Origin: Omnitrophica bacterium GWA2_52_8
Lineage (GTDB): Bacteria; Omnitrophota; Omnitrophia; Omnitrophales; Aquincolibacteriaceae
Direction of reading: 5' to 3'
Assembly: GCA_001804025.1 (NCBI GenBank)
Contig: MHFC01000051.1
Location: 2,156 to 8,646 of the forward strand
Length of the DNA stretch: 6,491 bases
The translations under genes and the position numbers were made by a program. Within the stretch, counting starts at the first letter, position 1, and the number at the start of each line of letters is the position of its first letter. Of this stretch, positions 1 through 6,491 are shown in pieces. Below the pieces are notes generated by a model. That model did no database searches and had not been told where the DNA came from. It saw only the letters and a program-made list of their open reading frames with translations.

Positions 1-636
1 CTTAAGGGCCGCGTAACCGTCAGCCGCCTGTGTCCAATAATGATCAAAGCGCGCCGAAAAGAAAAAAACATTTTTGCCCCGGGCCGCACGCACAACACGG
101 TCCACGGCCGTCGCCGTCGCCGTAGGGCGCGCGATCACCCCAAGCAGGGCGGTTTCGAGATGGACGAAAAAACGCGGATCTCCGCTGATCTTCAGCACCG
201 CTTCGCTTTCCCGGACGCGGTCGCCGTCAAAGCGCGCCGCGACGCGCAGCTGTTTCCATCCGCTCATCCACAAACGCTCCAGGCTTTTGCGGATTTCTGT
301 CCTCTTGCGCTGCCAGTGCGAAACCTGCTTCCACTGGCGGCGCGTGCTCGCGTCCTGAAATTTCCACTGCACCTGCCGCAATTCCAGATAAAGGCGCCGT
401 GCCTTGTTTTCATCGCGGTACATGCCGGCGCAGGTTTTCAACATGGCGATTGCCTCGTCCAGACCGCAGATCACCGCATTTTCCCTTGGAAAAAACTGAT
501 ACCCCACCTGGACCTTTTTTTTGTCCCGGATCAGGACTTCGCGGGTCCGTAAAAAATAGCGGTCGGAGTAATAACCGCAGCGGAGTTTGTCCGTGGGAAT
601 TTTAAAGACGGAGGGCGGCAGCCGTTTGGTTTTCAT
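1..636 (-). CDS. Nicotinate phosphoribosyltransferase-like protein, N-terminal part (cut by window edge)
   Basis: An open frame of 212 codons runs from ATG at 636 to the window edge without a stop, so the C-terminal part is missing. Nicotinate phosphoribosyltransferase joins nicotinate to PRPP, giving nicotinate mononucleotide for NAD salvage in the cytoplasm. Family-like blocks are visible: a GYYSDRYFLRTREVL stretch at residues 21-35, FDGD at 136-139, HLETALLGVIARPT at 159-172, and an ARFDHYWTQAADGYAA block at 195-210, matching the Arg-rich, DGYAA-containing core. Residues about 75-130 form a Lys/Arg/Trp-rich insertion I do not expect in this family. The start lies 1 nt after the ATPase stop and has no clear Shine-Dalgarno, which suggests translational coupling. 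The assignment rests on remembered motif resemblance. Substrate choice and activity cannot be judged without the C-terminal half. Confidence 0.72.
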   Translation of the reverse strand, partial: MKTKRLPPSVFKIPTDKLRCGYYSDRYFLRTREVLIRDKKKVQVGYQFFPRENAVICGLDEAIAMLKTCAGMYRDENKARRLYLELRQVQWKFQDASTRRQWKQVSHWQRKRTEIRKSLERLWMSGWKQLRVAARFDGDRVRESEAVLKISGDPRFFVHLETALLGVIARPTATATAVDRVVRAARGKNVFFFSARFDHYWTQAADGYAALK

Positions 637-637
637 T

Positions 638-3391
638 TTAGAGATCAAGTTTGATTCCCAGCCATTGCGGCACTTTTCTCAAAACAGAAATCAGGACCCA
701 CGCCGCAGCCAAAGCGGCGGACACGACCATCCAATCATAGGTGTCCATATATGCCAGACCGAAAATGGCCCGGAGCGGCGGACAATAAATAATCAGCATC
801 TGCAAAAGCAAGGAACTCGCGAGCGCCAGCAAAAGCCAGGGATTTGAAAAAAAGGGGATATGATAATCTTTCCGGATGATGGCGACGCCGGCGCATTCCA
901 AAACCACGAGCGTCGTCAAAGTCAGCGTCTGTGCGGTTGCGACGTCCCTCAAGGCGCCCCAATGACAGGCGACAAGCGCAAACGTTGATGCGACCGTGCT
1001 GATTACCGCAAGGTCATAAATAAATTTAGGGGTGAACATCGAGGCTTTTGCCTTCCGGGGCGACCGCTTCATGGCTCTTGGATCAAACGTATCCACGCCC
1101 AGGGCAACGGCCGGAAGCCCGTCGGTCACCAAATTCATCCAAAGAATCTGGACCGCCGTGAGCGGCACTAACACATTGCCTTGCGCGTCTTTGAGGCCGA
1201 TCAAAAGAGCGGCCCCGAGGACCAAAACCTCGGCAAGATTGAAGGCTAGAAGAAATTTCACAAACTTCACGATGTTGTCATAAATCCCGCGACCCTGCTC
1301 AATCGCTTTGACAATCGACGCAAAATTGTCGTCGGTAATCACCATGTCGGAGGCCTCTTTCGTCACGTCCGTCCCCGTCCGCCCCATCGCGACCCCGATG
1401 TCGGCGCGCTTTACGGCGGGCGCATCATTCACGCCGTCCCCCGTCATGGCCACAATTGCATCCCTGCTGCGCCAGGTGTCCACGATCCGCATCTTGTGCT
1501 CCGCCGAAACGCGGGCATAGACCGAAATGTTTCCGATCGCCGCCGACAATTTTTCATCCGTCATCTTATCCAACTCGGCACCGCTCAAGGCTTGGTCCCC
1601 TTCTACCCACAGCCCGATCTCCTTAGCCACCGCAAGCGCCGTCTCTTTATGGTCCCCGGTGATCATGACCGGCTTGATCCCCGATTCACGGCAGGTTTGA
1701 ATCGCTTGTTTGACTTCGGGCCGCGGCGGGTCCATCATCGCCAGCAGTCCGGCAAACGTTAAATTGTTTTCCATTTCATTCATGGACTTTCCCTTCAACC
1801 CCGGCTCCGAACGGCTGGCGACTGCCAGCACGCGCAGCGCCTGGCTTGCGGCGCGGCGGTTCGCTTCCTGAATTTCAGCCTTCGCCGTATCATCAAGCGG
1901 CATGATTTTGCCGCCGCGGTGCCATTTCACCGAACGCGCCAGAAGAACATCCGGAGCGCCCTTGACGAACAATTCCTCTCCGTGATGCGTCCGGCGCAAA
2001 ATGCTCATACATTTACGCTCGGAATCAAACGGAAACTCTTCCAGCACGGGATTTTCTTCCTCCAGCACATCGCGCCAGATCCCGGCTTTGCCGGCCGCGA
2101 CGAGCAGCGCCCCTTCCGTAGGGTCCCCGAGGATCGTCCACGTGTTTTCCGATTCCGTGAGCCGGGCGCCGTTGCAAAGGGCCCCGATTTTTAATGCGCG
2201 TTTAAGCTCGCCGGACAGGGCCTCGGGAGCCACGAGCCCGCCGCCAAGCCGGAATTCCCCCTTCGGCTCATAACCGTTCCCCGTGACCTCATACTCCTGT
2301 TTTGGAATCCATATTTTGCGGACCATCATTTCATTTTGAGTCAGCGTGCCCGTTTTGTCCGAACAAATCACGGTTGCGCAGCCCAGCGTTTCGACAGACG
2401 GCAGCCTGCGAATCAGCGCATTATACCGCACCATGCGGCGCACGCCGAGAGCGAGAGAAATCGTCACCACCGCCGGCAGTCCTTCGGGAATCGCCGCGAC
2501 CGCTAAACTCACGGCCATCAACAGCATTTCGATCCAGGGCTGTCCCCGCAGCAGCCCCAACAAAAAAACAAGGGCCACCACAACGAGGAAAATGGCGGCA
2601 AGTCTTTTTCCGAGACTTTCCAGACGAATTTGAAGCGGCGTTTTTTCGTCGGGCTGCGACTGAAGCATGCCCGCAATGCGCCCCAATTCCGTACGCGGCC
2701 CCGTTTCCGTGGCCAGCATGATCCCTTTACCATAGACCGCCACCGTCCCCATGAAAGCCATATTGCGGCGTTCGGCCAAGGGCACTTCGCCCTTTTTCAT
2801 TTCCTGATGCGTTTTCCCGACCGGTTGTGATTCACCGGTGAGCGCCGCTTCCTGCGTCCGGAATTGAATGCTTTCAATCATTCTTCCGTCTGCCGGAACG
2901 CGGTCGCCGGCTTCCAGAAAAACAACATCCCCCGGAACGATTTCTTTGGAAGCGATTTCCCGGACCCGTCCCGAACGCAGCACGCGGCTTCTCGGACTGG
3001 TCATTTTCTTGAGGGCCGCAAGCGATTTTTCCGCCCGGTATTCCTGGACGAAACCGAGCACGGCGTTCACAACGATAATGATCAGGATCACAACCGCATC
3101 GATCCACTCTCCGAGAATTCCGGCGATGACGGACGCGGCGATCAGGATCCAAACCATCAAATTGTTGAATTGGCTGAGGAAAAGGGCCCACGCGGAAGGG
3201 CCTTTGACTTCGAGAAGTTCGTTTAAACCATACTGCATCTGCCGGCTTCGAATGGCGTTATCCGAAAGACCCGCAGCAGGGACCGTGTCCAGCTGCGCAC
3301 AGGCATCGCGGGCCGTCAAATGCCACCAGAGCGGCCGTTCTTCCTGCGGCGGTGCGTAAAGTGTCGGATTTGTATTCACGGGAACCTTCAC
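638..3391 (-). CDS. Type IIA P-type Ca2+-transporting ATPase (SERCA/PMR1-like)
   Basis: A 917-residue integral membrane pump that uses ATP to move Ca2+ out of the cytoplasm, full length for bacterial members. Order: cation-ATPase N-terminal domain (about 21-60), M1-M2 (about 68-117), actuator domain with TGES at 185-188, M3-M4 (about 262-310), phosphorylation motif DKTGTLT at 345-351 (phospho-acceptor D345), nucleotide domain with GDPTEGALL at 422-430, the FDSERKCMS region at 455-463 and KGAPD at 477-481, TGD at 578-580, the hinge GDGVNDAP at 651-658, then M5-M10 (about 710-905). Ion ligands match SERCA: E303 in PEGLP (M4), N718 and E721 (M5), N753, T756 and D757 (M6), and E832 (M8). This supports Ca2+ over Na+/K+ or heavy metals. 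The start used is GTG at 3391, 31 nt after the kinase-like gene. A second in-frame GTG at 3379 has a better Shine-Dalgarno. Mn2+ transport is an alternative. Confidence 0.95.
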   Translation of the reverse strand: MKVPVNTNPTLYAPPQEERPLWWHLTARDACAQLDTVPAAGLSDNAIRSRQMQYGLNELLEVKGPSAWALFLSQFNNLMVWILIAASVIAGILGEWIDAVVILIIIVVNAVLGFVQEYRAEKSLAALKKMTSPRSRVLRSGRVREIASKEIVPGDVVFLEAGDRVPADGRMIESIQFRTQEAALTGESQPVGKTHQEMKKGEVPLAERRNMAFMGTVAVYGKGIMLATETGPRTELGRIAGMLQSQPDEKTPLQIRLESLGKRLAAIFLVVVALVFLLGLLRGQPWIEMLLMAVSLAVAAIPEGLPAVVTISLALGVRRMVRYNALIRRLPSVETLGCATVICSDKTGTLTQNEMMVRKIWIPKQEYEVTGNGYEPKGEFRLGGGLVAPEALSGELKRALKIGALCNGARLTESENTWTILGDPTEGALLVAAGKAGIWRDVLEEENPVLEEFPFDSERKCMSILRRTHHGEELFVKGAPDVLLARSVKWHRGGKIMPLDDTAKAEIQEANRRAASQALRVLAVASRSEPGLKGKSMNEMENNLTFAGLLAMMDPPRPEVKQAIQTCRESGIKPVMITGDHKETALAVAKEIGLWVEGDQALSGAELDKMTDEKLSAAIGNISVYARVSAEHKMRIVDTWRSRDAIVAMTGDGVNDAPAVKRADIGVAMGRTGTDVTKEASDMVITDDNFASIVKAIEQGRGIYDNIVKFVKFLLAFNLAEVLVLGAALLIGLKDAQGNVLVPLTAVQILWMNLVTDGLPAVALGVDTFDPRAMKRSPRKAKASMFTPKFIYDLAVISTVASTFALVACHWGALRDVATAQTLTLTTLVVLECAGVAIIRKDYHIPFFSNPWLLLALASSLLLQMLIIYCPPLRAIFGLAYMDTYDWMVVSAALAAAWVLISVLRKVPQWLGIKLDL
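3385..3389 (-). promoter_or_regulatory. Possible Shine-Dalgarno for an alternative ATPase start at 3379
   Basis: On the minus strand GAAGG is followed by a 5-nt spacer and an in-frame GTG (3379-3377, residue 5 of the longer form). The upstream GTG at 3391 has no obvious purine-rich site before it. The true N terminus may therefore be four residues shorter. The effect on the protein is trivial because this region precedes the first recognised domain. Confidence 0.4.
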
Positions 3392-3422
3392 AATGTTTAA
3401 GGCCCGTTGCGGCGGGAAAAGA

Positions 3423-4133
3423 TTAAAGGACTGCTTTCATCCGGTGCTGGATCAGGCTCACCACGTTCTCAGCAATCAAGTCCACCGATATGCCCCCGGT
3501 GTTCCATGTCACATCGTAATCCAGCGGATTTTCAATATCGTGATTAAAATAGGTCTTCACCAGGCGCTGCCGCGACCGGTCCTGCTGGCGGATCAGTTCG
3601 CGCGCATGTTTTTCGTCGAGTTTGAGCAACTGGCGCATACGAACCGCCCGTTTATCTTCCGGAGCGATGAGCCGGATATGGATCCCGTACGGCAAATCTC
3701 TTGTGACCAAGTGCCCGGCACGGCCGACCAAAATCACCTTGCCGAAGTGCGCCAGCATATGAAATATCTTGAAAATTTTCTTGATGACGGCGTCCTGCGA
3801 ACTCTCACCGCAGATAAGCTCCTGAAACATGTCCTCAATCTGGGAATGATATTCTTCGCTCAGCATCCGCTCAAGCGACACCTTGACGGTGGGATCTTCC
3901 ACAACCATACGGCAGACTTCCTGGTCAAAAACACGCCAGTCTTCACCCTCGTTGACCTGCGATTTTTTGAGCTGTTTGATAACGGCTTCGGCCAAGGCGT
4001 GCCCGCCGGCCCCGGTCTCCCGGGAAATCGTCACGAACGGGTAATGGCCCCGCTGGAGGTTCGGCCGCTCACAATGTTTCTTATGATAATTGTGCATTTC
4101 TAAAAAACTTTGCAAATGCGTAAGGGATGTCAT
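3423..4133 (-). CDS. Cytidylate kinase-like family protein
   Basis: A 236-residue soluble protein resembling the cytidylate kinase-like family (P-loop NTPase fold, usually about 200 residues). Visible features: VTISRETGAGG at 34-44 in the P-loop position, WRVFDQEV at 66-73, KVILVGRAGHLVTRDL at 132-147, a lid-like Arg-rich stretch around 161-167, and DRSRQRLVKTYF at 185-196, followed by a D-Y-D...WNT-GG segment at 205-214. True cytidylate kinases carry GxxGxGK[ST] and phosphorylate CMP; here the Walker A lysine is absent and GG-H follows. That is common in this family, so CMP kinase activity should not be assumed. Residues 1-31 form a polar, His-rich extension. The ATG at 4133 is supported by AGGA 8 nt upstream; a later Met (residue 13) has no better site. 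The gene follows ppk by 119 bp and precedes the Ca2+ pump by 31 bp. Its role is unknown. Confidence 0.85.
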   Translation of the reverse strand: MTSLTHLQSFLEMHNYHKKHCERPNLQRGHYPFVTISRETGAGGHALAEAVIKQLKKSQVNEGEDWRVFDQEVCRMVVEDPTVKVSLERMLSEEYHSQIEDMFQELICGESSQDAVIKKIFKIFHMLAHFGKVILVGRAGHLVTRDLPYGIHIRLIAPEDKRAVRMRQLLKLDEKHARELIRQQDRSRQRLVKTYFNHDIENPLDYDVTWNTGGISVDLIAENVVSLIQHRMKAVL

Positions 4134-4141
4134 TTTCGCGA

Positions 4142-4145
4142 TCCT
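4142..4145 (-). promoter_or_regulatory. Ribosome binding site of the cytidylate kinase-like gene
   Basis: AGGA on the minus strand lies 8 nt before the ATG at 4133. It is the clearest Shine-Dalgarno in the window and fixes the start of this gene. Confidence 0.6.
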
Positions 4146-4167
4146 ATCAACAATAATTGCTTTTGAT
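4146..4167. repeat. Imperfect inverted repeat next to the kinase-like gene's ribosome binding site
   Basis: Outer arms ATCAA (4146-4150) and TTGAT (4163-4167) enclose an inner CAAT-A-ATTG (4151-4159). The repeat abuts the Shine-Dalgarno at 4142-4145, so as RNA or as an operator it could affect expression of the gene starting at 4133. The predicted stem is weak. Confidence 0.25.
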
Positions 4168-4191
4168 GGGTTTTTCTATTCTCCGTATAAT
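4163..4191 (+). promoter_or_regulatory. Sigma70-like promoter pattern, antisense to ppk
   Basis: TTGATG (4163-4168, four of six consensus bases) is followed by exactly 17 bp and then TATAAT (4186-4191, six of six). Transcription would start near 4198 and run into the 3' end of ppk in antisense. The low GC content raises the odds of a chance match, and no plausible plus-strand gene follows it. Confidence 0.3.
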
Positions 4192-4203
4192 GCACAATTT
4201 ATT

Positions 4204-4219
4204 TTCTTATATATGAGAA
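4204..4219. repeat. 16-bp near-perfect inverted repeat
   Basis: TTCTTATATATGAGAA is self-complementary except for one T/G pair, which wobbles as RNA. It sits in the AT-rich gap 15-30 bp from the start of the antisense promoter pattern. It could be an operator for a dimeric regulator or simply AT-rich chance. Confidence 0.35.
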
Positions 4220-4252
4220 CGTTTTGTCCCGGATTCTTCTCTGCTGTCAATT

Positions 4253-6355
4253 CTAACGCTTTGGGGGCAGTATTTTCAAGAGGCCTTTATCGATATCTTC
4301 GTGATGCTTCGGCTTCTGCGGTTTGAGGTCCTGCTGCGGGGATTTGCTTTTTCTTCCCGACTCAGAGAGCGTTTTTCTGCAAAGATGTTCCTGGAGACGG
4401 AATTTTTTCTCGTCGCCGGAAGACTGTTTACGTTCATACACCCCCCCGGAATTCAGTTGCCAGGCATTCGTATTGTCTTTGAAACAGGCTTCCAGGATTT
4501 CTTTCAGTTCTTTTTTGCGCTTCGCATCCTCAACCGGAAACAGGATTTCCAGCCGGCGGTCGAAATTTCGCGGCATCCAGTCGGCGCTGGAAAGAAACAT
4601 CTCTTCGTGACCGCTGTCGTAAAAATAAAAAACGCGGCTGTGTTCGAGAAACATGTCGACGATACTGACGACCTCGATGTTTTCGCTCACTCCGGGAACG
4701 CCCGGGACCAGGCAGCAAATCCCGCGCACGTTCAGCCGGATTTTAACTCCGGCCTGCGATGCCCGGTATAGAGCATGGATCACGTCCCGGTCGACTAAAG
4801 AATTCAATTTGGCCATAATAAACCCGGGATTTTCTTTCGTGCTCCGCATCGCCTCGCGCAGGATCAGCCGCTCGATGCGCTTGCGGAGGCCGAAGGGCGC
4901 GATTTCAATTTTGGAAAATCCGGCGGGATGTGAGTAGCCCGTCATGACATTAAAAAATGAAGAAACATCCGCCGTCAGGGCGTCGTTGCAAGAGAAGATC
5001 CCGATGTCCGTATAAAGCCGGGCTGTTTTTTCGTTATAGTTTCCGGTGGCAAGATGCACGTAACGTTTGATCCCTTCCGCTTCCCGGCGGATGACAAGAC
5101 ACGCTTTCGCATGAGTTTTATAACCGGACACACCGTAAAGGACGCTGGCCCCGGCGTTTTCCAGACGGCGGGCCCCGCGGATGTTGCGCTCCTCATCAAA
5201 GCGCGCCTTTAATTCCACGAGCACGGTGACCTGCTTGCCGTTCTCCGCCGCGCGTTCGAGCCAGGCAATAACCGCCGATTCCGGACTCGCACGGTAAAGC
5301 GTCTGCTTAATGGCCAACACATCCGGATCTTCGGCGGCCTCGGCCAAAAAACGGATGACGGCATCGAACGAATGGTAGGGATGGTGAACCATAACGTCCC
5401 CGTGCTTAATCACCTCCCAGACATCCTGCGCCTCCTCAAAAACCGGAACAGGCTGGGGCTGCCACTCGGGCCGCCTCAGGGACTCAAACTGCTGCAGAAA
5501 AGCCAGCTGCGAAACGCCTTTGAGATCCGGCCAGGCTTTCGAACGGCAGATGATTTCTTCCGGAATCTGGAATTTTTCCTTGATAAAATGCATGACCGCA
5601 TCAGAAGCGGCGATCTCACACCGCAAGATCTGGCTGCGCCGCCTCATCTGCAGCGCTTCGCTCATGGTTTCGGCGAAGTCTTCGTCCTTTTCCTCATCCA
5701 GCGTCATCTCAACGCCCCGCGTAAACCTCAGGGTCCCGTGGGACTCCAGCCGGTAACCCTGAAAAAGTTCCTCGGCAAATAAAGCAATCACATCTTCCAG
5801 AAGGATAAAGGCGTACCCTCCCGCTTCGGGCAGGGCCACCATTCTCGTGAAATTTTTTGGAAGTTCGATGACCGCATAAAAGGTTTCCGCCGTCAATTGC
5901 GGGTCCTTCAGGGCGGCAACGACATACAGGCTCAAACTCAAAAGATCCGGACAGGGACGGTCGGCATGAATGGCCACCGGGGTCAGGAGCGGTTTTAATT
6001 CTTTTTCGAAAAGCTGCGCCAAATGCTCCCGCTGTCCGGGGCTGAGACCGGCGGGCAGGATTTTGACAATCTGGCGGTTCTGCATTTCGGGCACAAGATG
6101 ACTGACAAAATAGTCCGCCTGGAGGTTCATCTGTTCGAAAGCCTTGCGGGTCAGTTCGCTGCGCCGGTTTTCTTTTTGAGAAAAACTGGCGATCCGGACC
6201 ATAAAAAATTCATCGAGATTGGAACTGACGATGCCGGCGAACTTCAGCCGTTCCATCAGCGGGTTCGCGGGATTCATGGCTTCCTGCAAAACGCGCATAT
6301 TAAACTCAAGCCATGATAATTCCCGGTCAAAAAAGGGGGCGTCGGATTGGGCCAT
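4253..6355 (-). CDS. ppk1: Polyphosphate kinase 1
   Basis: PPK1 reversibly transfers the gamma-phosphate of ATP to inorganic polyphosphate. The 700-residue protein shows all four PPK1 regions: N domain with FFDRELSWLEFN at 8-19 and VSSNLDEFFMVR at 43-54 (N46 in the ATP-binding position), head domain to about 300, and two phospholipase D-like catalytic domains. H415 in GYKTHAK corresponds to the autophosphorylated His of E. coli PPK (H435). H572 in FLEHSR corresponds to the second essential His (H592). R355 (TLYRAS) and R385 (ELKARFDEER) match the metal/phosphate-binding arginines. LSSADWMPRN at 588-597 is a further signature. The enzyme therefore looks intact. The last 35 or so residues form a Lys-, Ser- and Pro-rich tail beyond the usual end. 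ATG at 6355 lies 2 nt after the preceding stop, with only GGA at 6364-6366 as a weak ribosome binding site, suggesting coupling. Confidence 0.97.
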   Translation of the reverse strand: MAQSDAPFFDRELSWLEFNMRVLQEAMNPANPLMERLKFAGIVSSNLDEFFMVRIASFSQKENRRSELTRKAFEQMNLQADYFVSHLVPEMQNRQIVKILPAGLSPGQREHLAQLFEKELKPLLTPVAIHADRPCPDLLSLSLYVVAALKDPQLTAETFYAVIELPKNFTRMVALPEAGGYAFILLEDVIALFAEELFQGYRLESHGTLRFTRGVEMTLDEEKDEDFAETMSEALQMRRRSQILRCEIAASDAVMHFIKEKFQIPEEIICRSKAWPDLKGVSQLAFLQQFESLRRPEWQPQPVPVFEEAQDVWEVIKHGDVMVHHPYHSFDAVIRFLAEAAEDPDVLAIKQTLYRASPESAVIAWLERAAENGKQVTVLVELKARFDEERNIRGARRLENAGASVLYGVSGYKTHAKACLVIRREAEGIKRYVHLATGNYNEKTARLYTDIGIFSCNDALTADVSSFFNVMTGYSHPAGFSKIEIAPFGLRKRIERLILREAMRSTKENPGFIMAKLNSLVDRDVIHALYRASQAGVKIRLNVRGICCLVPGVPGVSENIEVVSIVDMFLEHSRVFYFYDSGHEEMFLSSADWMPRNFDRRLEILFPVEDAKRKKELKEILEACFKDNTNAWQLNSGGVYERKQSSGDEKKFRLQEHLCRKTLSESGRKSKSPQQDLKPQKPKHHEDIDKGLLKILPPKR

Positions 6356-6357
6356 GT

Positions 6358-6491
6358 TTAGGGTCCGGTTTTCGCATGGGCTTGTTTGAGGCTGATCGGG
6401 GAACCGAAAACATCCGCAAACAGGTCCCCTTTTTCTCTCAGCGCGTCACTTTCGACAGAAACGTCCCCGGCATCTTCAGGAATCCAAAGTG
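6358..6491 (-). CDS. C-terminal fragment of an unidentified protein, possibly Ppx/GppA-type exopolyphosphatase
   Basis: A frame open from the window edge ends at TAA (6360-6358) after 43 codons and stops 2 nt before the ppk ATG, so it is very likely the upstream gene of the same transcript. The tail is acidic at first, then reads LREKGDLFADVFGSPISL before a short basic end. The pattern of an L-F-x-x-V-F-G motif near the C terminus recalls some Ppx/GppA phosphatases, which often neighbour ppk. That is a weak resemblance. The other two minus-strand frames contain stops in this stretch. What is seen is only an open frame with normal composition and tight spacing; the identity is a guess. Confidence 0.55.
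   Translation of the reverse strand, partial: LWIPEDAGDVSVESDALREKGDLFADVFGSPISLKQAHAKTGP

Larger units (their letters stand above)
4134..4252. other. AT-rich intergenic gap between ppk and the cytidylate kinase-like gene
   Basis: These 119 bp are about one third GC, against roughly 55% for the window, and contain no convincing gene. After the ppk stop on the minus strand there is a TTGACA (plus-strand positions 4245-4250). The hexamers 16-18 nt downstream of it resemble a -10 box only poorly. There is no GC-rich stem followed by a U-run, so no rho-independent terminator is seen. Two imperfect inverted repeats and a plus-strand promoter pattern lie inside. A secondary promoter or control region for the three downstream genes is plausible. 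Confidence 0.6.

Noticed and set aside
106..124. Short GCCGTC repeats
   Set aside because: They encode the Pro-Thr-Ala-Thr-Ala-Thr stretch of a conserved block in the phosphoribosyltransferase-like protein. The tract is too short to treat as a separate repeat element.
40..552. Plus-strand frame of 170 codons near the left edge
   Set aside because: It is the antisense shadow of the phosphoribosyltransferase-like gene, with Arg/His-rich composition and no recognisable domain.
3403..3416. Small hairpin CCCG-TTGCGG-CGGG between the kinase-like gene and the ATPase as a terminator
   Set aside because: The stem is only 4 bp and no U-run follows, so it is unlikely to terminate transcription.
3393..4103. 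Plus-strand frame of 236 codons almost fully opposite the cytidylate kinase-like gene
   Set aside because: The minus-strand product has clear family motifs. The opposite translation shows none, has no ribosome binding site, and is a typical codon-bias shadow.
4090..4326. Small plus-strand frame across the AT-rich gap, with an internal ATG at 4213 downstream of the promoter pattern
   Set aside because: There is no Shine-Dalgarno before either start. Its composition follows the AT-rich gap and then the reverse of ppk.
4441..4447. Seven-C run (G7 in the ppk coding strand) as a phase-variation tract
   Set aside because: Seven bases is short, the frame through it matches the expected PPK1 C terminus, and slippage would only change the last 60 or so residues.

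Overview
The window is a gene-dense bacterial segment of roughly 55% GC. All convincing genes lie on the minus strand, so transcription runs from high to low coordinates. Two genes run off the window ends. In transcription order they are: the last 43 codons of an unidentified protein (6491-6358); polyphosphate kinase 1 (6355-4253); a cytidylate kinase-like protein (4133-3423); a type IIA P-type Ca2+-transporting ATPase (3391-638); and the N-terminal 212 residues of a nicotinate phosphoribosyltransferase-like protein (636-1).

Spacing suggests one co-transcribed block. The first stop and the PPK start are 2 nt apart. The kinase-like gene and the ATPase are 31 nt apart. The ATPase stop and the last start codon are 1 nt apart. 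The only real gap is 4134-4252: 119 bp at about 33% GC, with no gene. It holds a good Shine-Dalgarno for the kinase-like gene, two imperfect inverted repeats, and a sigma70-like promoter pattern facing the plus strand, antisense to ppk. It is the natural place for a secondary promoter or regulatory site.

The proteins do recognisable jobs. PPK1 makes polyphosphate from ATP. The pump exports (or compartmentalises) Ca2+ using ATP and keeps residues for both SERCA-type ion sites. The kinase-like protein belongs to a family with a degenerate P-loop and unclear function. The last protein would feed nicotinate into NAD salvage. Polyphosphate, Ca2+ and nucleotide/NAD functions sit side by side, so an energy-reserve or Ca2+-polyphosphate stress module is a reasonable hypothesis, but it is inferred from position alone.

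Organism: clearly bacterial. The style of the phosphoribosyltransferase and of the kinase-like protein recalls uncultivated Omnitrophota/PVC-type or related lineages, but this is an impression and not a supported assignment. I saw no RNA genes, insertion sequences, CRISPR arrays, phage genes or rho-independent terminators. This looks like ordinary chromosomal sequence with some unusual details, not a clearly new system.
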